From the NCBI GenBank assembly GCA_964487505.1, contig CAZARD010000004.1, positions 16,913 to 80,912 of the forward strand: a DNA stretch of 64,000 nt, given 5' to 3'. A model generated the notes under the pieces. The model was not told the DNA's origin and did no database searches. It was given only the letters and a program-made list of their open reading frames with translations. Of this stretch, positions 1-7,890 are shown one piece after another. Both the position numbers and the translations under genes were made by a program. Within the stretch, counting starts at the first letter, position 1, and every line of letters begins with the position of its first letter. This DNA comes from JAFDVJ01 sp964487505 (GTDB taxonomy: Bacteria > Acidobacteriota > Blastocatellia > Pyrinomonadales > Pyrinomonadaceae).

Positions 1-2
1 TG

Positions 3-416
3 CCGGAGAAGTTCGAGGCGGGAACTCCGGCGATCGCGTCTCAGATCGGACTTGGGGCGGCGATCGATTATTTGAATTCGATCGATCTCGATGCGGCGTT
101 CGCATATGAACATTCATTGCTCGAATACGCGACGGAGAAGCTCTCGGCGATCGAGGGCGTGACGATCATCGGAACCGCTGAGGAGAAAGCGAGCGTACTT
201 TCGTTCACGATCGAGAATGTTCATCCGCACGATATCGGAACGATCCTCGATCAGCAGGGAATCGCGGTGCGTGCCGGCCACCATTGCGCGCAGCCGGTGA
301 TGCAGCATTTCAATGTTCCGGCGACGGCCCGCGCGAGCTTCGCGTTTTACAATACACGCGAGGAAGTCGATAAGCTCGCGGATGCGATCAGCAAAGTGAT
401 CGATGTTTTTGCCTAG
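3..416 (+). CDS. sufS: Cysteine desulfurase SufS, C-terminal fragment (cut by window edge)
   Basis: The frame is open from the first bases of the window, so only the last ~137 residues are present. The fragment begins with PEKFEAGTPAIA-IGLGAA, the conserved SufS/CsdA block of the PLP fold. It carries RAGHHCAQP, the loop with the catalytic Cys that receives the persulfide in group II cysteine desulfurases. SufS takes sulfur from cysteine (leaving alanine) and passes it to a SufU or SufE partner. A sufU gene follows 392 bp downstream on the same strand, after a cupin gene, which supports a SufS-SufU pair. The identification is firm; the N-terminal PLP-lysine half lies outside the window. Confidence 0.95.
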   Translation, partial: PEKFEAGTPAIASQIGLGAAIDYLNSIDLDAAFAYEHSLLEYATEKLSAIEGVTIIGTAEEKASVLSFTIENVHPHDIGTILDQQGIAVRAGHHCAQPVMQHFNVPATARASFAFYNTREEVDKLADAISKVIDVFA

Positions 417-427
417 GACGAAGCAAG

Positions 428-790
428 ATGCAAAAGGTAGCGCTCACGGAGAAGTTCGCGCTGATCAACGAGTACTGGCGGCCAAAGGTCGTCGGAGAAC
501 TGAATGGCCAGGAAGTGAAGCTGGTCAAATTTCACGGAGAGTTTCCCTGGCATCAGCACGAGAACGAGGACGAGATGTTTCTCGCCGTAAAGGGTAGCTT
601 TCGGCTCGAGTTTCGCGACCGGACGATCGAGTTGAAAGAAGGTGAATTCGTCATCGTCCCGCGTGGCGTCGAACATCGGCCGGTCGCCGACAGCGAGGTC
701 GAAGTCCTTCTTTTTGAACCAAAGGATCTGAGGAACACCGGGAACGTGGTCGATGAGAGATTTACCGCGCCGGGCACCGAGAAGATCTGA
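428..790 (+). CDS. Cupin-fold protein (cupin_2)
   Basis: A 120-residue single-domain cupin. The metal-site motif reads HQHENEDEMF (residues ~42-51), followed by an acidic/Gly segment ELKEGEFVIVPRGVEHRPVA that supplies the last His. It starts 11 bp after sufS stops and ends 18 bp before sufU begins, so it probably lies in one transcript with the Fe-S genes. Cupins of this size are often metal-binding sensors or small-molecule isomerases/oxygenases, and the sequence does not say which. A link to Fe-S or sulfur metabolism is only suggested by position. No signal peptide or membrane segment is visible. Confidence 0.85.
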   Translation: MQKVALTEKFALINEYWRPKVVGELNGQEVKLVKFHGEFPWHQHENEDEMFLAVKGSFRLEFRDRTIELKEGEFVIVPRGVEHRPVADSEVEVLLFEPKDLRNTGNVVDERFTAPGTEKI

Positions 791-808
791 TATTGATCCG
801 TAAACAAT

Positions 809-1258
809 ATGTCTGAACTTAGCGACCTCTATCAGGAAGTCATTCTCGAACACAATAAGAACCCGCGGAATTTTAGAGAGATGCCGGGAGCCAATTTTCG
901 GGCCGATGGGCATAATCCATTGTGTGGCGATCAGTTGAAGGTTTATCTTCACGTCGACGGAGATATCGTTACCGATGTGTCGTTCACGGGTTCCGGTTGC
1001 GCGATATCGAAAGCGTCGGCGTCAATGATGACTCAGGCCTTGAAGGGCAAGACGAAAGACGAGGCCGAAAGGCTTTTCGACGAGTTTCACCGAATGGTCA
1101 CCGGAAAGCTCGACATCGAAAACGAGGAAAATCATCTTGGCAAATTGCGGATCTTCGCCGGAGTTCTCGAGTTTCCCGCTCGTGTAAAATGCGCCAGTCT
1201 CTCTTGGCATACCGTTCACGCGGCACTCCAAGGCGAGGAAGCGGTGTCGACCGAGTGA
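809..1258 (+). CDS. sufU: SufU-type sulfur-transfer / Fe-S scaffold protein
   Basis: 149 residues, the usual SufU length. The three conserved Cys ligands are visible: NPLCGDQ (~C40), GSGCAISKASASMM (~C65) and VKCASLSW (~C127), plus the Asp of the CGD motif. SufU accepts persulfide from SufS through a Zn-bound Cys. The ~20-residue insertion between the second and third Cys that separates SufU from IscU is present (the region around RLFDEFHRMVTG). It forms a short operon with sufS and the cupin gene. No sufBCD is in the window, so those would have to lie upstream of base 1 or elsewhere. Confidence 0.93.
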   Translation: MSELSDLYQEVILEHNKNPRNFREMPGANFRADGHNPLCGDQLKVYLHVDGDIVTDVSFTGSGCAISKASASMMTQALKGKTKDEAERLFDEFHRMVTGKLDIENEENHLGKLRIFAGVLEFPARVKCASLSWHTVHAALQGEEAVSTE

Positions 1259-1400
1259 ACCGGCATCGGCGGATTCTCCTCGTGTCAGATAAATCCGGAC
1301 TTTGCCAAATCGCCGTGGAGTATGCCTTCCGATGCCTGACTCGATCCTAACCAGGGCTTACCCCGAAGAACACCCGAAAAACCGCGATCGGCATCTGCAC

Positions 1401-1428
1401 TTAACTAACTCGATTAAAGAGTTATACT
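1401..1428 (+). promoter_or_regulatory. Candidate sigma70-type promoter of the menC-like gene
   Basis: TTAACT (1401-1406), 16 bp spacer, then TATACT (1423-1428). The -10 matches the consensus at 5 of 6 positions. The -10 ends 7 bp before the ATG at 1436, so transcription would begin at or next to the start codon and the mRNA would be leaderless. No Shine-Dalgarno sequence is seen before that ATG, which fits. This is a consensus match only. Confidence 0.4.
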
Positions 1429-1435
1429 TGTAGGT

Positions 1436-2542
1436 ATGCAAATCTCAAGGATCGAGCTTATCGAGATCAATCTCCCTTTGGTCCATTTTTTCGAAACCAG
1501 TTTCGGCAGAACCTACGAGAGGCGAATAATCCTCGTGCGTGTTGCGGACACCGACGGTGCCGAGGGCTGGGGCGAATGCACGGCCGGCGAGACCCCGTCC
1601 TATTCTGAAGAATGGACCGATTCTTGCTGGGAGGTTCTTGAGAAGATCCTGGCGCCGATGGTGATCGGACGCGAGGTTTCGTCGGCGAATGAGATCTGGA
1701 ACTTGATGAAGCCGGTTCGCGGCAATCGGATGGCGAAGGCCGCGATCGAGACCGCGTGTTGGGATCTCGAAGCCAAGAAGCTGAACGCGCCGTTGTGGCG
1801 GCATCTTGGCGGGGTCAACCGCGACATCGCCTGCGGGGTTTCGATCGGGATCCAGGACACGGTCGAGCAGTTGCTCGAAAAGATCCGGACCGAACTCGAC
1901 GCGGGCTACCAACGGATAAAGATCAAGATAGCGCCGCATTGGGATTTTGAGGTCATCAGGCGCGTTCGCGAGACGTTCGGGGACATCCCGCTGATGGGTG
2001 ACGCGAATTCCGCATACACGTTGGCCGATGTTGAGCTTTTCAAACGTATGGACGACTTCGGGCTGACGATGTTCGAGCAACCTTTGCCGCACGATGACAT
2101 CATCGATCATGCGAAGCTTCAGCAGCAGATTAAGACGCCGATTTGTCTCGATGAGCCGATAAAGTCGCCCGACGACGCACGCAAGGCGATCGAACTGAGG
2201 TCGGGAAGGATCATCAATCTCAAGAACGGCCGCGTCGGCGGTCACAACCAATCGAAAGCGATCGAGAAGATCGCGCGAGAGGCCGGGATACCGGTATGGT
2301 GCGGAGGAATGCTGGAATCCGGCATCGGACGTGCCCACAACATTGCGATCTCGACGCTAGCGGGCTACACGATGCCGGGAGACGTGTCCGCTTCGAAGCG
2401 CTATTGGCACGAAGATATCATTGAGCCGGCGGTCGAGGTTTCGGCAAACGGGACCATCACGGCGCCTGACAGCCCTGGAATCGGATTCGAGGTGAAGGAA
2501 GACAGGATCGCTCGCGCTGCCGTTCGCCGAAGGACGGTTTGA
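1436..2542 (+). CDS. menC: Enolase-superfamily o-succinylbenzoate synthase / N-succinylamino acid racemase (MenC type)
   Basis: 368 residues with the muconate-lactonizing-enzyme fold. Catalytic residues are readable: KIKI (acid/base Lys of the KxK motif, ~163-165), GDANSA (metal Asp), FEQPL (metal Glu), LDEPI (metal Asp) and NLKNGRVGG (second catalytic Lys). The start IELIEINLPLVHFFETSFG is typical of the MenC type 2/NSAR group. The family dehydrates SHCHC to o-succinylbenzoate in menaquinone synthesis, and many members also racemize N-succinyl amino acids. Sequence alone does not separate the two, and no other men gene is nearby. It appears to be transcribed alone and ends at a bidirectional terminator. 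Confidence 0.85.
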   Translation: MQISRIELIEINLPLVHFFETSFGRTYERRIILVRVADTDGAEGWGECTAGETPSYSEEWTDSCWEVLEKILAPMVIGREVSSANEIWNLMKPVRGNRMAKAAIETACWDLEAKKLNAPLWRHLGGVNRDIACGVSIGIQDTVEQLLEKIRTELDAGYQRIKIKIAPHWDFEVIRRVRETFGDIPLMGDANSAYTLADVELFKRMDDFGLTMFEQPLPHDDIIDHAKLQQQIKTPICLDEPIKSPDDARKAIELRSGRIINLKNGRVGGHNQSKAIEKIAREAGIPVWCGGMLESGIGRAHNIAISTLAGYTMPGDVSASKRYWHEDIIEPAVEVSANGTITAPDSPGIGFEVKEDRIARAAVRRRTV

Positions 2543-2562
2543 ACTCGCGTGATCTTAAGAAC

Positions 2563-2600
2563 AAAAAAAACGCCGACGGAAACTTTCCGGCGGCGTTTTC
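2563..2600. terminator. Bidirectional rho-independent terminator
   Basis: CGCCGACGG (2571-2579) pairs with CCGGCGGCG (2587-2595) with one mismatch. An A-run lies on the left and TTTT on the right, so the hairpin has a U-tract in both directions. It sits between the convergent menC-like gene (+) and the GWxTD gene (-) and would end both transcripts. Confidence 0.8.
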
Positions 2601-2621
2601 TTGTTATGGGATCTCCGTCGT

Positions 2622-4253
2622 CTATTCAACGATCGAGAACTTCTCGGCTCGCTCCATAGTTTGGCCCGACACGCGATCTTTGATCCGGATCTTGATCTCG
2701 TAATCGCCCGTCGCCAGATTGTCGGTCGAAAGCAATCTCGCGAGCGTCAGACGCTGGCCCGAATCGCTGAGACCTTCCCAGTTCTCCGGTTGCCGCAAAA
2801 GCTCCTTGCCGCCTTTGGTGATGACATACTCGACATCGACCGCCGGACGCAGGGTTGTCTGATCGATACCGGCGTTGTAGACCTGCATATAGATGCCGAC
2901 TTCCTGTCCTTTGCGGAAGACGCCGCTCAGGTTCGGTATCACTTTCGCGGTGCCGATCACGAACATCGAGCCGATGTCGCGTTCATTCGTCGTGCGGAGT
3001 TTCGTGGCGATGATCAGCGACGAAGTGTCGAGCTTCTTGTCATCGTATTTCGGCAATGTGAACCCGAAGCTTCGGATGCCCTTGTTGCCCGAAACAACAT
3101 CGCGCACGACGACGTCGACCTTGTAGGTACCCGGGGTCAACGCGATCGCCTTCTGGTAAACGGACTTCTTTTCGCGGGCTTCGGCAAGTTCGTCGCTGGT
3201 CGATGTCGTCGCGACCGAATCTTCAAAGATCCCCGAACGCTTGCCCGAAACCGCCATGATGCGGCCAAAGATGTTCATGCGGGCCGTCGGGAGTCCGCCA
3301 ACGCTCTCGAACACGAGATCCTTGTTCTCGGCCTGGACCGTGAACGTCGTCATCACGCTGCTGTCGGATTGCCGAAAATAATCGACCCGAAGCTGGAAAT
3401 CAAGCGGATTGTTGTCGATCACAGCAGATTCCGAGCCGACAAGATTCTGGAGATCCGTGTACTTGACCTGCGGCGGCCGCTGCAGGTTCGCGATGATCTC
3501 CATCCGGCGGAACGGCGAATCCTGTTCGCGCATATACGTCGCGTTGCTTTGATACTGTCCCGTGATGCGATCGGCCTTGTTGCCGAGACCCAACGATTCG
3601 GCGGTCGTCAGACCGGCGCCGGGGACCATCAAAAGGGCGTCTTTTTCATATGGCGAGCGGGCGATTCGGTACTCGCCCGTACCGGTCGGATCGACGAATT
3701 CGATCTCGATTCCGTCGCCGACTCCGTCAAGATGGCGATAGAACCAGATCTCGAACGGATAAGTGGTCGTCGATCCGCCGCCTTCGTAGCTCGGGCGATC
3801 GTAAGCTCCGCCGGAAGGATGGGATTCGATCGAATCGGGCTTGCCCCAAGTGATATAGATACGACCGCGATCGGTCATCCAGCCCGGGATCCCGGACGCG
3901 AAATGCTCATTGGCGTAGGCGATCCGCTCGTAGTACTCTTCGCGAAACTCGTTCTCTTCGGTGTCCGGATTGGGATCGCGGCGGCGCCAGAAATTCTCGA
4001 TGAAGTTCTCGCGTTCTTCGTCCGTCTTCAGGGCCTTGAAAGCGCGGCGCTCTTCCGGTGTGATCAGATACGAAACGTCTTTCTTGAGCCAGTCTTCGTA
4101 GACCTTCTTGACCTCGTCTTTTACTTTGCGTACTTTATCGTCGACGTTCTGGGTCGGCGTTTCTTTTGGGGTCTGCGCGATGGCGAACGGCGCGAACGAA
4201 GCGATGATCGACACCAGCAAGGTCAGACTGCGAACGAAATTTCTCTTGGACAT
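2622..4253 (-). CDS. Secreted GWxTD-domain protein
   Basis: About 543 residues from the ATG at 4253. GGAG sits 9 nt upstream; a TTG 15 nt further up overlaps that ribosome site and is rejected. The N-terminus MSKRNFVRSLTLLVSIIASF ending in AIAQ is a clear signal peptide. A conserved block from ~75 to ~180 (ENFIENFWRRRDP, GWMTDRGRIYITWGKPD) is the GWxTD domain, named for its Gly-Trp-x-Thr-Asp motif. The rest is beta-rich and lacks catalytic motifs I know. Families with this domain occur mainly in Acidobacteriota and relatives, and their function is unknown. The gene lies downstream of tatC on the same strand, separated by 131 bp. Confidence 0.8.
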   Translation of the reverse strand: MSKRNFVRSLTLLVSIIASFAPFAIAQTPKETPTQNVDDKVRKVKDEVKKVYEDWLKKDVSYLITPEERRAFKALKTDEERENFIENFWRRRDPNPDTEENEFREEYYERIAYANEHFASGIPGWMTDRGRIYITWGKPDSIESHPSGGAYDRPSYEGGGSTTTYPFEIWFYRHLDGVGDGIEIEFVDPTGTGEYRIARSPYEKDALLMVPGAGLTTAESLGLGNKADRITGQYQSNATYMREQDSPFRRMEIIANLQRPPQVKYTDLQNLVGSESAVIDNNPLDFQLRVDYFRQSDSSVMTTFTVQAENKDLVFESVGGLPTARMNIFGRIMAVSGKRSGIFEDSVATTSTSDELAEAREKKSVYQKAIALTPGTYKVDVVVRDVVSGNKGIRSFGFTLPKYDDKKLDTSSLIIATKLRTTNERDIGSMFVIGTAKVIPNLSGVFRKGQEVGIYMQVYNAGIDQTTLRPAVDVEYVITKGGKELLRQPENWEGLSDSGQRLTLARLLSTDNLATGDYEIKIRIKDRVSGQTMERAEKFSIVE

Positions 4254-4384
4254 AACAAAAAACTCCAACCAATAGTTAATTGTGCTCTGTGAACCTAGGC
4301 TTGCAATGAAGCAAATATCGATTCTAGACAGTATTCTGCATTAGTTCAAGATGCTTGGGGGACGTTCTTGGGTTGCCTGATCGG

Positions 4385-5416
4385 TCAAACGACGGGATCG
4401 GGAACGCGCTTCTTGCCGAACAGCCAGGCGACGAAGATCGAGATTGCATAGAGCAGCATCATCGGTGCCGCGAAGAGCATCATATTCGGGATGTCGCCGG
4501 TCGGCGAGATAACAGCAGCGGCGATCAGGATGATTATCGTTGCGAATTTCCAGCTCTTTGCCAGAAAACCCGCCGTCACGAGCCCGATCCGCGCGAGTAC
4601 GTACGTGATCGCCGGCATCTGGAAGATCAGACCCATTGCCAGCATTATCAGCGTGATGAAATCGAAATAGTCGGTTGCCCGGAGCATCAATCGGAAGTCC
4701 TCGCCGAGCCAGAGCAGGTATCTGACAGCCGGCGGAAACAGGACGTAATAGGCGAACGCTGCGCCGAGGACGAACGAGATCGTCGACAGGCCGATGAACG
4801 GCGTCACGTACTTTCTTTCATGCCGGTAAAGCGCCGGAGAGATAAAAGCCCAGATCTGCCAAAGAAGAAACGGCACGCTAAGCGCGATCGCCGCATAGAG
4901 CGAGACGGTCACATAAAGAGTGAAGGGTTCGACCGCGGTCGTGACGATCAATTGCTCGTCGCTGCTCGCGGTTCGTGCGGTGGCAGTCGTGAGTTCCGCC
5001 ACCTGGGTGCCTTTCGGCACGAGGTATGTGCCAACCAGAAGGTCCTCATCGGCAACGATACAGAAGCTCGATTCTTTGCATTTCTCGACGCGCGCTCGAA
5101 CGGTTGTGCCGACGGGCACGACGACCGTACCCAAACTCGTCGCACGGTCGAAAACGTAGCTTCCGGAATCGCCCTCTTTGAGAATCGAAAAGCTGGCCTT
5201 GTTTTCAACCCGGCGCTGGGTCGCTTCGGCGAGTTCCCGCTGAACGGGGACGGCAAGAAAGTTGTAGATCCGGTCCGAGACGGTCCAGCAGAGAATGAAC
5301 GCGACGCCTATTATCAGAACGGAACGCACGAGCCGGCGTCGAAGTTCATCGAGATGGTCGAGGAACGACATCTGGGCGCCAAGTTCGTCTTCTGTTGTAT
5401 TTGCTATCGAACTCAT
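4385..5416 (-). CDS. tatC: Twin-arginine translocase subunit TatC with a long periplasmic insertion
   Basis: 343 residues against ~250 for typical TatC. The N-terminal cytoplasmic motif SFLDHLDELRRRL and the ISPALYRHERKYV segment after TM2 are diagnostic of the twin-arginine receptor. TM1 spans ~31-55. Roughly residues 65-155 are an extra block in the first periplasmic loop, before AVEPFTLYVT where other TatC proteins resume. The block is hydrophilic and beta-like (VVVPVGTTVRARV, LLVGTYLVPKGTQVAEL) and holds two Cys six residues apart. Four further hydrophobic segments follow. tatA lies 28 bp upstream on the same strand, so together they form a minimal TatA-TatC system. Confidence 0.93.
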   Translation of the reverse strand: MSSIANTTEDELGAQMSFLDHLDELRRRLVRSVLIIGVAFILCWTVSDRIYNFLAVPVQRELAEATQRRVENKASFSILKEGDSGSYVFDRATSLGTVVVPVGTTVRARVEKCKESSFCIVADEDLLVGTYLVPKGTQVAELTTATARTASSDEQLIVTTAVEPFTLYVTVSLYAAIALSVPFLLWQIWAFISPALYRHERKYVTPFIGLSTISFVLGAAFAYYVLFPPAVRYLLWLGEDFRLMLRATDYFDFITLIMLAMGLIFQMPAITYVLARIGLVTAGFLAKSWKFATIIILIAAAVISPTGDIPNMMLFAAPMMLLYAISIFVAWLFGKKRVPDPVV

Positions 5417-5444
5417 AACTCCCGGGGTAACAATTTTTCACAAC

Positions 5445-5858
5445 TTACAACCAGTCCCGTTTCTCGTTTCGGGGAATCGCAGCTTCCGTTGGAGCGTGCG
5501 ACTGGCCAGGCAGATCGATGTCGCCGGCGTCGGGTTCGTCGGCAGCTTGCGGAGAAGTCGCGGTGATCGCGGCCTTGCCAAAGTCGCTCGCTTCGAGTGT
5601 TTTCACTTCCGGGAGTTCGACCGGGTTCGATTTCGCGATCGAGTTTGAAACAGGCTCTTCTTTCTCGAGATTCTCGAAATCGACTTCTTTCTCCCAGGTT
5701 GATTTGAATTCGTTGGTCGCGCGGCGGAATTCAGCCATCGTTTTGCCGATAGTTCGGGCGATCTGCGGGAGTTTGCGCGGGCCGAAGATGATCAGCGCGA
5801 TGACGCCGATCAGCAACAACTCCTGCATTCCCAATGATTCGCCTATAAACAGTAGCAT
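5445..5858 (-). CDS. tatA: Twin-arginine translocase subunit TatA/E
   Basis: 137 residues. One N-terminal transmembrane helix (QELLLIGVIALIIFGPRKLP, ~12-31) is followed directly by the amphipathic helix QIARTIGKTMAEFRRA. The FGPRKLP hinge is the family signature. The long acidic tail (to the end, RNEKRDWL) is unstructured. TatA oligomers form the pathway for folded proteins bound by TatC. The ATG at 5858 is chosen because the IGESLGMQEL lead-in matches family length; an ATG at 5828 is the alternative. selD ends 34 bp upstream, so selD-tatA-tatC may be one transcript. Confidence 0.9.
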   Translation of the reverse strand: MLLFIGESLGMQELLLIGVIALIIFGPRKLPQIARTIGKTMAEFRRATNEFKSTWEKEVDFENLEKEEPVSNSIAKSNPVELPEVKTLEASDFGKAAITATSPQAADEPDAGDIDLPGQSHAPTEAAIPRNEKRDWL

Positions 5859-5892
5859 CACGATCTGTATATTATGCCTGTTTTGGACCGCA

Positions 5893-6921
5893 TTAATCCA
5901 CGCTCAGGAGAAAATTCTCGCGTTTCGAGACGCGGCCGACGACTGAAGCGCCCGGAAGCGCCGAAAGCAACTCGGCGGCTCGCGGTTCGGCAACACTGAT
6001 CAGAAGGCCGCCGGCCGTTTGCGGGTCGAACAATGCGCTCTGCATCTCGCGCGTCACGGAATCGGAGAACTCGATCGTGTCGCCGACGTAAGCGCGATTG
6101 TTCCGGTCGCCGCGCGTCAGCATCTTTTGAGCTATCAGTTCGAGGACATTGGGAAGCAAGGGAACGCTGCCTGATGCAAGTTCAAAAGTGACGTCGCTCG
6201 CTTTAGCCATCTCGTAGGCGTGTCCGAGGAGACCGAAGCCGGTGATGTCCGTACAGGCGCTGGCGGCAACGGCGGTCATCGCGATGGAGGCTTCCCGCGC
6301 GGAGGTCGTCATCGCATTCATTGCCGCCAGGATCGATTCAGGCGGCGCCTTCTCGAACTTGATTCCGGTGCTGATAACACCCGTGCCGATCGGTTTGGTG
6401 AGAATCAACAGATCGCCGACCCGTGCTCCCGCGTTGGTGATAACTCTTTTAGGGTCAACAGTTCCGGTTATCGAGTAGCCGAACTTGATCTCCTGGTCGT
6501 CGATCGAGTGGCCACCCAGGACGACGACGCCTTCGGAGTTGAGCGCTTCCTGGCCGCCTTTCAGGATCTCGCCAAGAATGTCCCAGTCGCCTTTCTGCGG
6601 GAAGCAAACGATTGATAGGGCCGTGATCGGCTTGCCTCCCATTGCGTAGATGTCGTTGAGTGAATTGATCGCAGCGATGCGGCCGTAAGTGTACGGATCG
6701 TCGGCAACCGGAGTGAAGAAATCGAGTGTCTGGACCAGCGCCGTTCGGTCATCGAGACGAAATACGCCCGCGTCGTCGGCTGTGTCGAAACCGACGATCA
6801 CGTTCGCGCTCAATTGGCTCTGATTCGGAAGTTTGCTCAAAACTTGAGCAAGGTCGCTCGGGGCGAGTTTCGCCACTCAACCCGCGCAGGAAACCATTTC
6901 CGTCAATCGTTGTTTTGACAT
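5893..6921 (-). CDS. selD: Selenide, water dikinase SelD, selenocysteine-containing (in-frame TGA read-through)
   Basis: 342 residues when the TGA at 6879-6877 is read as selenocysteine. From the ATG at 6921 the frame reads MSKQRLTEMVSCAG-Sec-VAKLAPSDL. This aligns with the SelD active-site stretch in which Cys (Cys17 in E. coli) or Sec precedes the essential Lys by three residues. The rest is full-length SelD: LVQTLDFFTPVADDPYTYGR, GGHSIDDQE, TKPIGTGV, TDITGFGLLGHA and FDPQTAGGLL. The enzyme makes selenophosphate from selenide and ATP for Sec and selenouridine. A caller that stops at TGA would start at the GTG at 6876 and lose the catalytic residue. No selA/selB/selC is in the window. Confidence 0.93.
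6833..6851 (-). promoter_or_regulatory. Candidate bacterial SECIS hairpin in selD
   Basis: A perfect 8-bp stem TTGCTCAA / TTGAGCAA with loop GTT on the coding strand. The loop starts 34 nt after the TGA, within the short distance usual for bacterial SECIS elements, and its first base is G, as the family model expects. It also encodes conserved-looking SelD residues (LAQVLSK), so part of the symmetry could be chance. Confidence 0.55.
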
Positions 6922-6929
6922 AGTTATAG

Positions 6930-6962
6930 CTAACTTATTGTTAACTTATTGCTAACTTATTG
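6930..6962. repeat. Three tandem 11-bp repeats upstream of selD
   Basis: YTAACTTATTG occurs three times head to tail (6930-6940, 6941-6951, 6952-6962). They end 9 bp before the selD start codon, occupying the leader or promoter. On the coding strand each unit reads CAATAAGTTAR. This AT-rich block stands out against the GC-rich surroundings. It could be a regulator site array or an unusual leader. No clear Shine-Dalgarno sequence is present before the selD ATG. Confidence 0.6.
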
Positions 6963-7005
6963 CAAACACTCGACTTAGCGCGATGCTTAAGTTCGTGTTT
7001 CGCGT

Positions 7006-7890
7006 CTATCGGCCCTTCAAGATCAAATCGTAGATGCGCGAAAGATCCTCGTCGCCGTAATATTCGATCATGATCTTTCCGCCGCGTCCCCGGGGGTTCG
7101 GCGCGATCTGGACGTTGGTGCCGAAATGGCGGCGGAGTTTTCCCTCGGCGGCTTTGACGTTCGCGTCCGGCTTGGCAAGCAGTTTGTTTTTTGTTTTGCT
7201 CAAGTCAGCGGCACGACGCTTCGCTGCTTTCTCAGTCTCCCGGACCGAGAGCCCCATTTCGATCACTTTTCTCGCGATTCGGCGTTGCGCATCGGCGTCT
7301 TCGCCCATCAAAAGGGCGCGGCCGTGGCCGGCTGAAAGCTTCTGCTCTTCGATCAGGCGTTGGATATCGGCCGGCAATTTCAGGAGCCGCAGCGAAGTAG
7401 CAACAAGTGTCCGGTCTTTGCCGACGCGTTCGGCGATCATTTCCTGGGTCAGACCCAGCTCATCAATTAATTTGCGATACGCGCGTGCCTCTTCGATGGC
7501 ATTGAGTTCCTGGCGCTGAATATTCTCGATCAATGCCAGTTCAAGCAGTTTCTCGTCGGAGACTTCTTTGATGACGGCGGGAATCCGCGTGAGCCCGGCG
7601 CGCTGCGATGCCCTCCAACGGCGCTCGCCCGCGACGATCTCGTAAGAATTGCTTCTGCGCCGAACGACGATCGGCTGTACGATGCCGTTCGCCCGAATCG
7701 ATTGCGCGAGTTCTTCGAGATTTTCTTCGGTGAATCGGGTTCTCGGCTGTTCGGGATTAGGCGTAATTAGATCGATATCGAGCTCGAGAGATCCCGAGTT
7801 CGCAGCGCTATTCGGTAGAGCAGGGTTGGCAATAAGGTTCTCTTCGGTGATGAGGGCGCTGAGGCCGCGTCCAAGTGCTTTTCTAGCCAT
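7006..7890 (-). CDS. parB: Chromosome-partitioning protein ParB
   Basis: 294 residues. It opens with the ParA-stimulating peptide KALGRGLSALI. The ParB/Srx CTPase domain follows, with EQPRTRF, QPIVVRR and GERRWRASQRAG boxes (~45-120). A helix-turn-helix region (LTQEMIAERVGKDRTLVATSLRLLKLP, ~150-180) reads parS. The C-terminus ends in a dimerization segment. ParB loads on parS as a CTP-dependent clamp. It overlaps parA by 8 bp (parA stop inside the parB start region), which indicates coupled translation. Candidate parS-like sites lie about 1 kb upstream, beyond parA. Confidence 0.96.
   Translation of the reverse strand: MARKALGRGLSALITEENLIANPALPNSAANSGSLELDIDLITPNPEQPRTRFTEENLEELAQSIRANGIVQPIVVRRRSNSYEIVAGERRWRASQRAGLTRIPAVIKEVSDEKLLELALIENIQRQELNAIEEARAYRKLIDELGLTQEMIAERVGKDRTLVATSLRLLKLPADIQRLIEEQKLSAGHGRALLMGEDADAQRRIARKVIEMGLSVRETEKAAKRRAADLSKTKNKLLAKPDANVKAAEGKLRRHFGTNVQIAPNPRGRGGKIMIEYYGDEDLSRIYDLILKGR

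Noticed and set aside
2601..4292. 563-codon open frame on the plus strand opposite the GWxTD gene
   Set aside because: It is an antisense frame created by codon bias: it has no ribosome site or recognisable domain, and the minus-strand product has a signal peptide and a known domain.
5893..6876. GTG-started 327-residue SelD
   Set aside because: Would omit the catalytic Cys/Sec and essential upstream residues; the ATG at 6921 with TGA as Sec restores the family N-terminus.
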